Counted from the first letter of the stretch, positions 16,378 through 26,311 are shown. The stretch is DNA of 53,048 bases from an uncultured Alistipes sp. (GCA_900545315.1 UQYM01000017.1:1-53048), one strand, 5' to 3'. Notes: a model not told the origin generated them from the letters alone. Numbers and translations: made by a program.

Positions 16378-17590
16378 CCGCCGAATCCAACAGCTCATCG
16401 ATAGCGAACCCTACCGGACCCTCTTCCCCGGAACACAATTAAAAGCTCCTCGAGGAGGCCATACCAACTCCACACCCCTATCCAACAAAACCGGGAAAAC
16501 CATCATCAACAACAATCCCGTCCGAACAGCCGAAGCCTTTGAATTGGCCTGCTCCTCAGGCAGCCTTTTAGCCGTCGGCCGAGAGGGATCCCTCACCGGA
16601 AACAGCGTCGACCTGCTCATCCTGGATGATCTCTTCAAAGATGCCTTGGAGGCAAACTCCCCCATTATCCGCGACAACACCTGGGAGTGGTACAACGCCG
16701 TCGCAAGAACCCGACTGCACAATCGCTCCCAAGAGCTGTTAGTCGGAACCCGCTGGCACGAAGAGGATCTGGTCGGACGACTCGCCGCCCACGAAAAGAT
16801 CATCGAACTGGTCGACCCCTCGCAACTCACCGAATCCCCTTCAGACGGTTGGTTTCGACTCAACTTCGAAGCCATCAAAACCGGCCCCTCGACCCCGATC
16901 GATCCCCGCCCCAAAGGCACGGCCCTCTGGCCCGAACGCCAATCCCTCACCCTGCTCGAGACAAGACGTAAACTCGATCGCAACCTCTTCGAAGCGCTCT
17001 ACCAGGGACATCCCGTCTCCAAAGCAGGACTCCTCTACGGCGACTCCTTCACCACATACGATGCTCTACCTGAGCGGATCATCAAACGGGGAAGCTACAC
17101 CGATACCGCCGATATGGGGGACGACTACCTCTGCTCCCTATGCTACGCCGTAGATCCCGAAGGGCTCATCTACATACTCGACACGCTCTACACACAAGAG
17201 TCCATGGAGGTAACTGAGTCTTTGGTCGCCAACATGTTCAGGGATGCGGACATTCGCGAAGCAACCATCGAAAGCAACAGCGGCGGGCGCGGATTTGCCC
17301 GTGCCGTCAATCGACTGGTTCCCGAAATCAAGATCAACTGGATTCACCAATCCCGAAACAAAGAGGCTCGCATCCTCTCCAACTCCGCCACCGTACTCCG
17401 TCTCGTCCGGTGGCCCCGGGGATGGGAAGAGCGCTGGCCTGAACTGGCTCACGACCTGCTCAACTACCAACGACTCTATCGAGCAAACCGCCATCACGAT
17501 GCTCCCGACGCCCTCACCGGTGTGATCGAAACCGTATTCGAACGATCCAAACGGACCATCCGAGCTGTCAGCTTCCGCTCCGGCAAATAA
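15941..17590 (+). CDS. phage terminase large subunit
   Basis: A 549-residue packaging motor and nuclease. A Pro/Gln/Ser-rich leader occupies about residues 1-60 (ATG at 15941; an ATG at 15836 would add 35 similar residues). The ATPase has adenine-motif residues near CMPEFSPTPFHLTYYRVLEAF, Walker A VPPQHGKS at 105-112 and Walker B LLILDD at 225-230. The nuclease domain begins at YTDTADMGDD near 386-393 and ends with the conserved HHDAPDALTG. All core motifs are intact, so the gene appears functional. No portal, protease, capsid or integrase gene lies nearby. The N-terminal coding region overlaps the upstream frame in a +1-shifted frame. Confidence 0.9.
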   Translation: MQSPKPPHHSETSSTPQTPQPSTKPAPQSNQTPPSAQPPQPQQKSLKPIVSITRNSIRREQARRNLASFAQYCMPEFSPTPFHLTYYRVLEAFAKGTIKRLIISVPPQHGKSLGSSILLPAFVLGIHPNTHIAIASYSFRLATRFNRRIQQLIDSEPYRTLFPGTQLKAPRGGHTNSTPLSNKTGKTIINNNPVRTAEAFELACSSGSLLAVGREGSLTGNSVDLLILDDLFKDALEANSPIIRDNTWEWYNAVARTRLHNRSQELLVGTRWHEEDLVGRLAAHEKIIELVDPSQLTESPSDGWFRLNFEAIKTGPSTPIDPRPKGTALWPERQSLTLLETRRKLDRNLFEALYQGHPVSKAGLLYGDSFTTYDALPERIIKRGSYTDTADMGDDYLCSLCYAVDPEGLIYILDTLYTQESMEVTESLVANMFRDADIREATIESNSGGRGFARAVNRLVPEIKINWIHQSRNKEARILSNSATVLRLVRWPRGWEERWPELAHDLLNYQRLYRANRHHDAPDALTGVIETVFERSKRTIRAVSFRSGK

Positions 17591-17633
17591 CCTTCACTGT
17601 TTTAGAGTCAAGGCCTTCACAACGGCGGGCCCC

Positions 17634-17713
17634 CTTTTTTCCTCTCAGTAACCTATCTCATGCACAATCGGGCACAAAAAACGGGGAGGAATTCGCAATC
17701 GAATTCCTCCCCG
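17634..17713. terminator. terminators between terL and valS
   Basis: A seven-T run at 17634-17640 follows a GC-rich stretch after terL. CGGGGAGGAATTCG (17682-17695) pairs perfectly with CGAATTCCTCCCCG (17700-17713) around CAAT; on the minus strand it is followed by TTTTTTG, fitting the end of valS. Confidence 0.8.
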
Positions 17714-17805
17714 AAATGTTTTATTATACCTTATAGTCAATCTTCCACTCGCAACTTTTCACAAAAGCCTTACGAACAGAAGATCGGCTGTATGTGCAGT
17801 AAAGG

Positions 17806-20436
17806 CTACTTCTTCAAAGCGGCGATCCGCTCCCGAAGCGCTGCAATCTTCGCCTCTGCATCCGTCTGTTTGGCCCGTTCGTTCGCCACTACCTTCTCCG
17901 GCGCATTCTGAACGAAACGTTCATTCGACAACTTCTTCATCACCGAAGCCAAGAACCCTTCCAAATAGTTCAGATCTGCCTCCAGCTTCGGCAACTCCTC
18001 TGCCGCATTGATCTTGTTTGCCAATGGCACAAAATATTGCGTCGTCTTAACCAAGAAGGCCGCCGCATCAGAGAGCTTCTCTGTTACCGTCTTGACCTCC
18101 GATAGGTTCGCCATCTTCATCAACAACGGTGCAAAACGTGACGGATAGTTCTCATCCGCAATAACACACAACTCCAAAGCCTCTTTGTTCGGAATCGAAT
18201 GCGCCTTCCGTACGTTACGAACTCCCGAAATTGCCTCCTTCAACAGCTCTACCTCGGCCAGCGTCTTTTCGTCATAGGTCTTGATCTCCGATAGATGACT
18301 CATCATCAGACTCTCCCCGTCCTGGCGAGGCGCAATGTTCTGCCACAACTCCTCAGTCAAGAATGGCATGAATGGGTGCAAAATCCGCAACAACCGATCG
18401 AAAAAGTCGAGCGTTGCATCCATCGTCTTGCGATCAATCGGTTGACCATAAGCCGGTTTAACCATCTCCAGATACCACCCTGAGAACTCATCCCAGAACA
18501 GTTTATAGATCTGCATCAACGCCTCCGAAATACGATAAGCCTCAAAATCGGCCTCAATGGCAGTCAGCGTACGGTTCAACATCGCTTCGAACCACTCAAC
18601 GGCCAACTGATTGCCTTCGCTCTGTGCCAGTTGATCGTCAACTTGCCAGCCCTGCACCAAACGATAAGCGTTCCAGATCTTATTGCCGAAATTACGTCCC
18701 TGTTCGCACAGCGACTCATCAAACAGCAGGTCATTACCGGCAGCCGAGCAGAGCAACATCGCCACACGTACACCATCCGCCCCGAACTTATCGATCAACA
18801 TGATCGGATCGGGCGAGTTACCCAGCGACTTACTCATCTTCCGACGCAACTTGTCACGAACAATACCGGTCAGATAGACATTGCGGAATGGCTTTTCGCC
18901 GCGATATTCATAACCGGCAATGATCATACGGGCTACCCAGAAGAAGAGAATATCCGGACCCGTCACCAAATCATTGGTTGGATAGTAGTAGTTGATCTCC
19001 TTATTGTCGGGATGGTTGATGCCGTCGAAAACCGAAATCGGCCACAGCCACGACGAGAACCAGGTATCCAACACATCCGGATCCTGACGCAGATCCGACA
19101 TCTGCAACGAAGCATCACCCGTCTTCTTGCGGGCCAACTCCAAAGCCTCTTCAGCCGTCTCGGCAACCACATAGCCGCCCTTCGGCAGATAGTAGGCCGG
19201 AATCTGCTGACCCCACCACAACTGACGTGAGATACACCAATCCTTGACATTCTCCATCCAGTATCGGTAGGTATTCTTAAACTTTGCCGGAACCAGACGA
19301 ATCGCATCCTCCATCACCGCCTTCAGAGCTGGCTGAGCCAACTCCTCCATCTTGAGGAACCACTGCATCGACAGCTTCGGCTCGATCGGCACATTGGTAC
19401 GTTCCGAATAGCCCACCTGGTTGGTGTAGGGCTCCACCTTCTCGAGCAGACCCGCCGCATCCAAATCCAATTCAATCTGCTTGCGCACATCGAAACGATC
19501 CATACCGGCATACTGTCCTCCATGTTCGTTGAGCGTACCGTTGTCATTGAAAATATCAATGGTCTCGAGGTGGTACTTCTCACCAAGCATATAGTCGTTT
19601 ACATCGTGTGCCGGAGTCACCTTCAAGGCACCGGTACCGAACTCGATATCGACATATTCATCCCGAATCACCGGAATCGAACGTCCTACCAACGGCACAA
19701 TCACCCGTGCATCTTTGGCAAGATGTTGATAACGGGGATCGTTCGGGTTGACACACAACGCCGTATCCCCCAAAATGGTCTCCGGACGGGTCGTCGCTAC
19801 AACCACATACTCGTCAGTACCCTCGACACGATAACGCAGATAATAAAGTTTACCCTGCGATTCGCGGTGGATCACCTCTTCGTCCGACAGAGCCGTCAGC
19901 GCCGCAGGGTCCCAATTGACCATACGCACCCCGCGATAGATCTTGCCTTTATTATACAGATCGACAAATACCTTGATGACGCTGCGGGTCATCTCGGGAT
20001 CCATCGTAAATTTCGTCCGATCCCAATCACACGAAGCTCCCAAACGACGCAACTGACTGAGAATAATGCCACCATGTTTCTCTTTCCACTCCCAGGCGTG
20101 TTTGAGGAACTCTTCACGGGTCAACGAGTTTTTGTCAATTCCCTCCGATTTCAACTTCTCGACCACTTTGGCCTCAGTCGCAATCGACGCATGGTCCGTA
20201 CCCGGCACCCAGCAGGCGTTCTTTCCCTGCATCCGCGCACGACGCACCAAAACATCCTGAATCGTTTCGTTCAGCATATGCCCCATGTGCAATACGCCCG
20301 TCACATTGGGGGGCGGAATAACAACGGTATAGGGCTCCCGATCGTCAGGAACCGAATGGAAAAATCCATGCTCCACCCAGTAATCGTACCACTTCTTCTC
20401 GATCTGCTGCGGAGCATATTTGGCCGCAATTTCCAT
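17806..20436 (-). CDS. valS: valine--tRNA ligase
   Basis: Class I aminoacyl-tRNA synthetase charging tRNA-Val. The 876-residue product is full length. The HIGH-type motif is HMGH at 50-53 (PPPNVTGVLHMGHM), the KMSKS motif is KMSKSLGNSPDP near 531, the editing CP1 domain lies between them (TTRPETILGDTALCVNP), and the C-terminus has the valyl-specific coiled-coil arm (LPKLEADLNYLEGFLASVMKKL onwards). Start ATG at 20436. The gene has its own promoter and terminator and is unrelated in function to the phage-derived module that converges on it. Confidence 0.97.
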   Translation of the reverse strand: MEIAAKYAPQQIEKKWYDYWVEHGFFHSVPDDREPYTVVIPPPNVTGVLHMGHMLNETIQDVLVRRARMQGKNACWVPGTDHASIATEAKVVEKLKSEGIDKNSLTREEFLKHAWEWKEKHGGIILSQLRRLGASCDWDRTKFTMDPEMTRSVIKVFVDLYNKGKIYRGVRMVNWDPAALTALSDEEVIHRESQGKLYYLRYRVEGTDEYVVVATTRPETILGDTALCVNPNDPRYQHLAKDARVIVPLVGRSIPVIRDEYVDIEFGTGALKVTPAHDVNDYMLGEKYHLETIDIFNDNGTLNEHGGQYAGMDRFDVRKQIELDLDAAGLLEKVEPYTNQVGYSERTNVPIEPKLSMQWFLKMEELAQPALKAVMEDAIRLVPAKFKNTYRYWMENVKDWCISRQLWWGQQIPAYYLPKGGYVVAETAEEALELARKKTGDASLQMSDLRQDPDVLDTWFSSWLWPISVFDGINHPDNKEINYYYPTNDLVTGPDILFFWVARMIIAGYEYRGEKPFRNVYLTGIVRDKLRRKMSKSLGNSPDPIMLIDKFGADGVRVAMLLCSAAGNDLLFDESLCEQGRNFGNKIWNAYRLVQGWQVDDQLAQSEGNQLAVEWFEAMLNRTLTAIEADFEAYRISEALMQIYKLFWDEFSGWYLEMVKPAYGQPIDRKTMDATLDFFDRLLRILHPFMPFLTEELWQNIAPRQDGESLMMSHLSEIKTYDEKTLAEVELLKEAISGVRNVRKAHSIPNKEALELCVIADENYPSRFAPLLMKMANLSEVKTVTEKLSDAAAFLVKTTQYFVPLANKINAAEELPKLEADLNYLEGFLASVMKKLSNERFVQNAPEKVVANERAKQTDAEAKIAALRERIAALKK

Positions 20437-20610
20437 AATATTTGCTATTTACAAGTTATTTTATTGTTTCTCGTCAAAGCTTCTGTCCGCAAAACTCCTC
20501 AACATCAATCCTCCAAATCCCGGAATCGCAAAATCCCAATTTACAGACCGGCCTCGTTCAGTCCTCCGATCTGCCAAATCTGACCGACACAAAGTTTTGC
20601 ATCCAATTTG

Positions 20611-20618
20611 CAAAGATA
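20611..20618 (-). promoter_or_regulatory. -7 element of the valS promoter
   Basis: On the minus strand TATCTTTG is an exact match, giving a leader of roughly 170 nt. A GTTTTA stretch about 16-20 bases upstream is an imperfect -33 element. The long leader could hold a T-box-like or other control element, but I see no obvious one. Confidence 0.55.
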
Positions 20619-20983
20619 GTGTTTTACAATAATAAAACGCCCTGCACGTTTATTTTTTAGACGAAACAATCCGAACAGAGAAAGGAGCCAACGTCAAACC
20701 ACAAACACTTAACAAACAAACATTTGCCCGCAAAGACAAAACGTATATTCAATTCGTAGGGATCAGCTTCCCGGTAATCTAGACTTCGAGAAGAGCCCCA
20801 AAATAATCTGCAAACTATCTGAAGAGTCGTCTCTTAGTCTGACACCATCTGCCAGAATGTCAGTATGTCAGATCCCCAAGAGGTCACCTCACAGGACAAG
20901 CCTCAACGGCCAATCGCTATTTGGGTCCGCCCGACTAAAAGTCACAACCGGTCACCAGCACCCTACCCGGTATAATCGCCATA

Positions 20984-21018
20984 AAAACGGCGTTTTACGC
21001 AAAAAAACACTACATTTG
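20984..21018 (+). promoter_or_regulatory. lon promoter with palindrome over the -33 region
   Basis: TACATTTG at 21011-21018 is an exact -7 element, 27 bases before the lon ATG. The palindrome AAAACG-G-CGTTTT at 20984-20996 lies where the upstream element should be. An AAGGAG at 21030-21035, rare in this phylum, precedes the ATG by 9 bases. Confidence 0.55.
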
Positions 21019-21044
21019 TAAGATCTATCAAGGAGAAAACAACA

Positions 21045-23477
21045 ATGAGCAACGATAAAAAACAGTTCAAGGAGGAGGATCTCTCCGGTATCTCGGACAT
21101 GCTCGAAGGTAAACACCACGTCATTCCCATCGTCGCAAACGAAGATGACGAAGCCGGTGAAAATGCCGACGTACCCGAAACCCTGCCGATCCTGACCCTG
21201 CGCAGTTCGGTACTCTTCCCCGGTTCGATCACCCCGATCACCGTGGGCAGACAACGTTCGATGCGTCTGGTTCGTGATGTCGAAGCTTCGGGCGGCATGA
21301 TGGGTGCCGTCTTGCAAAAAGACCCCGAAGTGGAGCAACCGGGTCCCGATGACCTGTATCGGGTCGGTACCGCTGCCCGTATCCTGAAAATTCTGGAGAT
21401 GCCCAACGGCAACCTGACGGTCATTCTGCATGGCCTCGAAAAGATCGAGATCAAAGAGTACCTCTCTGCCGAGCCCTATTTCAAAGCCAACATTACGACG
21501 TTGAAAGATAGTGTCCCGGAACGCAACAACATCGAGTTCGAAGCGCTTGTCGATTCAATCAAAGATGTGGCTCTGGGGATTATCAACAGCTCGCCCAATA
21601 TGCCCAAAGAGGCCGCCTTTGCCATCAAAAACATCGATAGCAAACGTGGCATCATCAACTTCATCTGCTCGAACATCGACCTGCCCGACTCGGATCGGCA
21701 GCGTCTGCTCGAAGCTCCGGGGCTGTTGGCCCGTTCGCGTCGTCTGCTGGAGATTCTGATTCGCGAACAGCAGCTCGTCGAACTCAAGAACGAGATTCAG
21801 GCCAAAGTAAAACAGGAGATCGATCAGCAGCAGCGGGACTACTTCCTGCAGCAGCAGATGCGCACCATTCAGGACGAATTGGGTGGCGATCCAGTGGACA
21901 AGGATATCGACGAACTGCGCGCCAAAGCGGCAAAAAAACAGTGGAAAGCCGAAACCAAAGAGTTGTTCGAAAAGGAGTTGAGCAAACTCGAACGGATGAA
22001 CCCGGCCGTTGCCGAATACTCCGTACAGCTCAACTATCTGCAGCTGATGGTTGAGTTACCGTGGGAGCACTGCACCGTCGACAATCTCGATCTGAATCGT
22101 GCCAAGAAAAAACTGGACAACGACCACTTCGGACTGGAGGAGGTGAAAGACCGTATTCTCGAACACCTGGCCGTCATTAAGTTGAAAGGGGACCTCAAAT
22201 CCCCGATCCTCTGCCTCTACGGTCCTCCGGGAGTCGGTAAGACCTCATTGGGTAAATCGGTAGCAGCAGCGCTGAAACGTAAATTCGGACGAATCGCGTT
22301 GGGTGGTCTGCACGATGAGGCTGAAATCCGCGGACACCGCCGTACCTACATCGGAGCAATGCCGGGACGAATCATCCAGACCATCAAACGGGCCGGATCA
22401 TCCAACCCGGTCATCATTCTCGATGAGATCGACAAGGTGACGGTTTCGAACCATGGCGACCCGTCGTCTGCGCTGCTCGAGGTGCTTGACCCGGAACAGA
22501 ATGCCACCTTCCACGACAACTACCTCGATACGGAGTACGACCTCTCGAAGGTGCTGTTCATCGCTACGGCCAACAACATTGCCAACATCAATCCGGCTTT
22601 GCGTGACCGTATGGAGATGATCAACATCCCGGGATACATTCTGGAAGACAAGATTCAGATTGCCCGCAAATATCTTCTGCCCAAACAGCTCAAGGCTCAC
22701 GGTGTTCCGGCCAAGGATCTGAAACTCTCGGCCAAGGTGGTCGAAAAGATCATTGCCGACTACACCCGCGAGTCAGGGGTTCGTTCACTGGACAAACAGA
22801 TTGCCAAGATCGTCCGCACGCGTGCCAAGAATATCGGATTCGGCGAAGAGTTCAAACCCGAAATCTCGGCAGCCGATGTCGAAAAGATTCTCGGCATTCC
22901 CCGCTTCATCAACGACAAATACGACATTCAGGGCATGATCGGTATTGTGACCGGACTGGCCTGGACCGAGGTGGGTGGCGACATCCTCTACATCGAGTCG
23001 ATCCTCACCCCTGGCAAAGGCAACCTCACGATGACCGGTAATCTGGGTGATGTAATGAAGGAATCGGCAACCATTGCTCTCCAGTGGGTCAAAGCACACG
23101 CTGCAGAGCTGGGCATCGACATCGAAAAGTTTGAAAAGAACGACATCCACATCCATGTGCCGGAAGGGGCTATTCCCAAAGATGGTCCGAGTGCCGGTAT
23201 CACGATGATGACGTCGTTGGTTTCAACGCTTTCGGGACGCAAAGTGAAGGATAACATCGCCATGACCGGTGAGACCACCTTACGTGGCCGTGTCCTTCCG
23301 GTAGGCGGTATCAAGGAGAAGATTCTCGCCGCCAAACGGGCCGGAATTCGCGAGATTATCCTCTCGGAAGAGAACCGCAAGGACATCTCAGAGATCAAAC
23401 CCGAATATGTCGAAGGGCTTACGTTCCACTACGTCCGCACCAACAGCGACGTATTGAAACTGGCTATGGCAGACTGA
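21045..23477 (+). CDS. lon: ATP-dependent Lon protease
   Basis: Cytosolic AAA+ protease that degrades misfolded and regulatory proteins. The 810-residue product has the N-terminal LAN substrate domain (LPILTLRSSVLFPGSITPITV, about 45-240), a coiled-coil linker, the AAA+ module with Walker A GPPGVGKT at 393-400 and Walker B ILDEIDK, and the proteolytic domain with catalytic Ser716 (KDGPSAG) and Lys757 (GGIKEK). This is a complete LonA. It carries its own promoter with a candidate operator and a rare Shine-Dalgarno, and a very strong terminator, consistent with a highly expressed, regulated stress gene. Confidence 0.97.
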   Translation: MSNDKKQFKEEDLSGISDMLEGKHHVIPIVANEDDEAGENADVPETLPILTLRSSVLFPGSITPITVGRQRSMRLVRDVEASGGMMGAVLQKDPEVEQPGPDDLYRVGTAARILKILEMPNGNLTVILHGLEKIEIKEYLSAEPYFKANITTLKDSVPERNNIEFEALVDSIKDVALGIINSSPNMPKEAAFAIKNIDSKRGIINFICSNIDLPDSDRQRLLEAPGLLARSRRLLEILIREQQLVELKNEIQAKVKQEIDQQQRDYFLQQQMRTIQDELGGDPVDKDIDELRAKAAKKQWKAETKELFEKELSKLERMNPAVAEYSVQLNYLQLMVELPWEHCTVDNLDLNRAKKKLDNDHFGLEEVKDRILEHLAVIKLKGDLKSPILCLYGPPGVGKTSLGKSVAAALKRKFGRIALGGLHDEAEIRGHRRTYIGAMPGRIIQTIKRAGSSNPVIILDEIDKVTVSNHGDPSSALLEVLDPEQNATFHDNYLDTEYDLSKVLFIATANNIANINPALRDRMEMINIPGYILEDKIQIARKYLLPKQLKAHGVPAKDLKLSAKVVEKIIADYTRESGVRSLDKQIAKIVRTRAKNIGFGEEFKPEISAADVEKILGIPRFINDKYDIQGMIGIVTGLAWTEVGGDILYIESILTPGKGNLTMTGNLGDVMKESATIALQWVKAHAAELGIDIEKFEKNDIHIHVPEGAIPKDGPSAGITMMTSLVSTLSGRKVKDNIAMTGETTLRGRVLPVGGIKEKILAAKRAGIREIILSEENRKDISEIKPEYVEGLTFHYVRTNSDVLKLAMAD

Positions 23478-23604
23478 TTGCTGGTGTAACCGGTGCGTTG
23501 ATAATTTGTTACCAAGAGGAAGAGAGCGTAACGAAATCAAATCAGCCGTATAGGCTCTCTGTTCGATACGCTGCGACATTTCTGTTCTCTTAACCTCACC
23601 GCAT

Positions 23605-23647
23605 AAAAGGTCCCCGCACAACAAATTGTGCGGGGACCTTTTTTTAT
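23605..23647 (+). terminator. lon terminator
   Basis: A perfect 17-bp stem, 23605-23621 with 23626-23642, around a CAAA loop, ending in a T-tract and TTATTGG. Confidence 0.95.
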
Positions 23648-23850
23648 TGGTTTACGAGAAATTCCGTCGGCATACAACAATATACAACAGCATTCCACAG
23701 CATACCACACAGTCCTGACACGGATCGCACTCCTGAGCCCACAGCGAGTCCCTAAGACATACCTCACTTCAAACTCGCCTGCAACATCCGTTCACAGCAC
23801 TCCACAGTCGGTGTATCGGCATCTTCCGGTTCCATTTCCATAACTTTTCG

Positions 23851-23858
23851 TATCTTTG
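23851..23858 (+). promoter_or_regulatory. -7 element of the ROK gene
   Basis: TATCTTTG is an exact match, about 93 bases before the ATG at 23951. No strong TTTG partner. Confidence 0.5.
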
Positions 23859-23950
23859 GAAGCAGATTGGAGCGGCGGAACCTGTCAATATGATTTTACC
23901 GACACCCTTCCCAATCTGTTTGACACCAAAACGACTATAACACAACCACT

Positions 23951-24841
23951 ATGAACGAAAAATATGCCATCGGCGTCGATGTAGGCGGATCGCACATTGC
24001 CTGCCAGGTCATGGAGCTCAACAGCTGCAGCCCCGTTGCAGAGACCTACACCGAAGTGAAGATCGCCGAAAGTGAATCGGCCCAAAAGATCCTCTCCGCT
24101 TGGGACAATGCACTGAGTGAATGTATGCAGAAAGCCGGAGCACGGGCCATCACCGGCATGGGCGTAGCTATCCCCTCACCCTTCGATTTTATTCGCGGCA
24201 TTGCTCAGGCTGAACACAAATTCGCATCGATCAAAGGAATCAATGTCCGTTCCGAATTGCATCGCATCACCGGCATCGAACCCAGCAACATCCGTTTTAC
24301 CAATGATGCGGCTGGCTTCGGCATGGGAGCCTGGAGCCTTGGCGGTGGCAAGGCACGTCACCTGATCGGCGTAACGCTCGGCACCGGTTTCGGCGCCTGC
24401 TTTATTGTCGATGGCTGCTATGCAACGTACGGTCCTGGGGTACCTATCGGCGGAGAGCTGTGGGACTACCCCTTCCGCGGACGTATCGCCGAAGATTTCG
24501 TCTCGACCCGTTGGTTCGAAGAGGAGTTCCACCAGATCACCGGCGTGCCCATTACCGGCGTAAAACCGATGATCGACTTTTACCATGCCGACAAATACAC
24601 CACAGAGGTGCGGGCCATTTTCGATCAATTCGCCAACACCTTTGCAGAGATCATGCTCCCCTTCGTGCAGCACTTCAAAGCCGATACGCTGGTCATCGGT
24701 GGCGGCATGGTACGGGCCGAAGAGTTCTTCTTCCCGCAGATCCGCAACTACTTCAGCGAGCGTAACGTGCAGATTCCGATCGTGGCCATGGCCGACACCA
24801 CCAGTGCCATCATCGCAGGAGCTGCCGCTCTCTGCCAATAA
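23951..24841 (+). CDS. ROK-family sugar kinase
   Basis: A 296-residue kinase of the ROK/ASKHA fold. The phosphate-1 motif is DVGGSHI at 9-15, followed by NDAAGFGMGAW and a phosphate-2 glycine loop GVTLGTGFGACF; the adenosine motif is VIGGGMV. The zinc motif CxCGxxGC typical of bacterial ROK kinases and repressors is absent, and no HTH is present, so it is a kinase rather than a repressor. Glucokinase is the likeliest activity in Bacteroidetes, but related enzymes act on mannose, fructose or N-acetylhexosamines and I cannot choose. It is monocistronic between lon and mnmA. Confidence 0.8.
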   Translation: MNEKYAIGVDVGGSHIACQVMELNSCSPVAETYTEVKIAESESAQKILSAWDNALSECMQKAGARAITGMGVAIPSPFDFIRGIAQAEHKFASIKGINVRSELHRITGIEPSNIRFTNDAAGFGMGAWSLGGGKARHLIGVTLGTGFGACFIVDGCYATYGPGVPIGGELWDYPFRGRIAEDFVSTRWFEEEFHQITGVPITGVKPMIDFYHADKYTTEVRAIFDQFANTFAEIMLPFVQHFKADTLVIGGGMVRAEEFFFPQIRNYFSERNVQIPIVAMADTTSAIIAGAAALCQ

Positions 24842-25093
24842 CCAGCGGCAGGTTGGCCGATAGTCCGCCCCCACCACCAAGAGAGACGGCATGGTCTGAG
24901 CAGCACTGCAAAGATAGATGACCTCAGCGCCATTTTACGAGCCAGCTGATCGAGGGTTGTTGTGGGTAGTCTATTCACAAACAACCTTAGCGGGGGAGTA
25001 CCATCCCAAAGCAACCGGCAAGAAACACCGGCAAAAAAGGGTGCGCAACATAAAAAATTCAGTTACAAACAGAGATAATACAGAAACTGGGCT

Positions 25094-26311
25094 ATGAAAC
25101 GAGTCGTAGTAGGTCTTTCAGGGGGTGTGGATTCGAGCGTGGCAGCCTATCTGCTCAAAGAGCAGGGTTACGACGTGGTAGGACTCTTCATGCGCAACTG
25201 GCACGACACCACCGGCACCCTCGAAGGGGATTGCCCCTGGTACGACGACCACATGTTCGCCGAACTGACCGCCAAACGGCTCGACATCCCTTTCCATTTT
25301 ATCGACCTGAGCAAAGAGTATCGGCGGCGGGTTGTTGATTACATGTTTGCTGAATATGGTCGCGGACGCACCCCAAACCCCGACGTACTCTGCAACCGGG
25401 AGATTAAATTCGATGCTTTTCTTAAGGCGGCACTCGACCTGGGCGCCGACTATGTCGCTACGGGACACTACTGCCGCAAAGAGATTATCGAGACGCCGGA
25501 GGGTCCCATCTATCGGCTGCTGGCCGGCAGTGACCCCAACAAGGACCAAAGCTACTTTCTTTGTCAGTTGACTCAGGAGCAGCTTTCGCGTGCACTCTTC
25601 CCGATCGGGCATCTGCTGAAACCCGAAGTGCGCCGCATTGCCGCCGAGCAACATTTGGCCACAGCTCAACGCAAAGATTCACAAGGAATATGCTTTGTCG
25701 GTAAAGTCGATCTGCCTGTTTTCCTGCAACAGCAACTCAAGGCTCGTGACGGTCAAATCATCGAAATTCCCGACAACTGGCCGGGGTTCAACGCCTCGCA
25801 CGAGATCGCTCCCGAGAAAGAAAATTTTGCCGACAGCCCCTTCACGCAACAACAGTTGGATGCACTGGCCGAACCCTACCACTATACACCGGAAGCGGGA
25901 CGATTCGTTGGGACCCACCACGGGGCCCACTTCTTCACAATCGGGCAACGCAAAGGACTCGGTGTGGGCGGCTACGCCGAACCACTCTTTGTGATTGCCA
26001 GTGACGTCCAGAACAACATTCTTTACGTCGGCATGGGACAACACCATCCGGGGCTCTATCGTCGGGGCCTGTACATCCTGCCCGAAGAGATGCATTGGAT
26101 TCGCCCGGACCGTGCTTTAACACCCGGCGAACATGCCCGCTTCTCGATGCGGATCCGCTACCGCCAACCCTTGCAGGGAGGTGTATTGTACGTGACCGAA
26201 CAGGGTGGGTACATTGTCTTCGACAAGCCGCAACGGGGCGTCACCGCCGGACAGTTTGCTGCCTGGTATGACGGAGACGAACTGATCGGATCCGGAGTGA
26301 TTCACCGTTAA
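25094..26311 (+). CDS. mnmA: tRNA-specific 2-thiouridylase MnmA
   Basis: Makes 2-thiouridine at the wobble base of tRNA-Glu, -Gln and -Lys using persulfide sulfur. The PP-loop SGGVDSS lies at residues 9-15. The catalytic pair is Cys100 (NPDVLCNREIKF) and Cys200 (SQGICFVG). The C-terminal beta-barrel carries FFTIGQRKGLGVGG. At 405 residues it is longer than the E. coli enzyme by about 40; the extra residues lie after Cys200, around ARDGQIIEIPDNWPGFNASHEI, and look like a lineage insertion. Start ATG 25094. It ends at a terminator in the following region. Confidence 0.95.
   Translation: MKRVVVGLSGGVDSSVAAYLLKEQGYDVVGLFMRNWHDTTGTLEGDCPWYDDHMFAELTAKRLDIPFHFIDLSKEYRRRVVDYMFAEYGRGRTPNPDVLCNREIKFDAFLKAALDLGADYVATGHYCRKEIIETPEGPIYRLLAGSDPNKDQSYFLCQLTQEQLSRALFPIGHLLKPEVRRIAAEQHLATAQRKDSQGICFVGKVDLPVFLQQQLKARDGQIIEIPDNWPGFNASHEIAPEKENFADSPFTQQQLDALAEPYHYTPEAGRFVGTHHGAHFFTIGQRKGLGVGGYAEPLFVIASDVQNNILYVGMGQHHPGLYRRGLYILPEEMHWIRPDRALTPGEHARFSMRIRYRQPLQGGVLYVTEQGGYIVFDKPQRGVTAGQFAAWYDGDELIGSGVIHR

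Larger units (their letters stand above)
20437..21044. other. divergent intergenic region between valS and lon
   Basis: No gene seen in 608 bases. It holds the valS promoter at 20611-20618, the lon promoter and palindrome at 20984-21018, and a pair of TCTGACA / TGTCAGA inverted repeats around 20836-20872 that could form a hairpin. The remainder is A/C-rich. Confidence 0.6.
23478..23950. other. intergenic region after lon
   Basis: Contains the lon terminator at 23605-23647 and the promoter of the ROK gene at 23851-23858. No gene is visible between them; that stretch is C/A-rich with several ACAGCA-type short repeats. Confidence 0.6.

Noticed and set aside
13118..17610. TTTTAGA present on both sides of the terminase module as a possible attachment-site repeat
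   Set aside because: Only seven identical bases in A/T-rich sequence; chance is sufficient.
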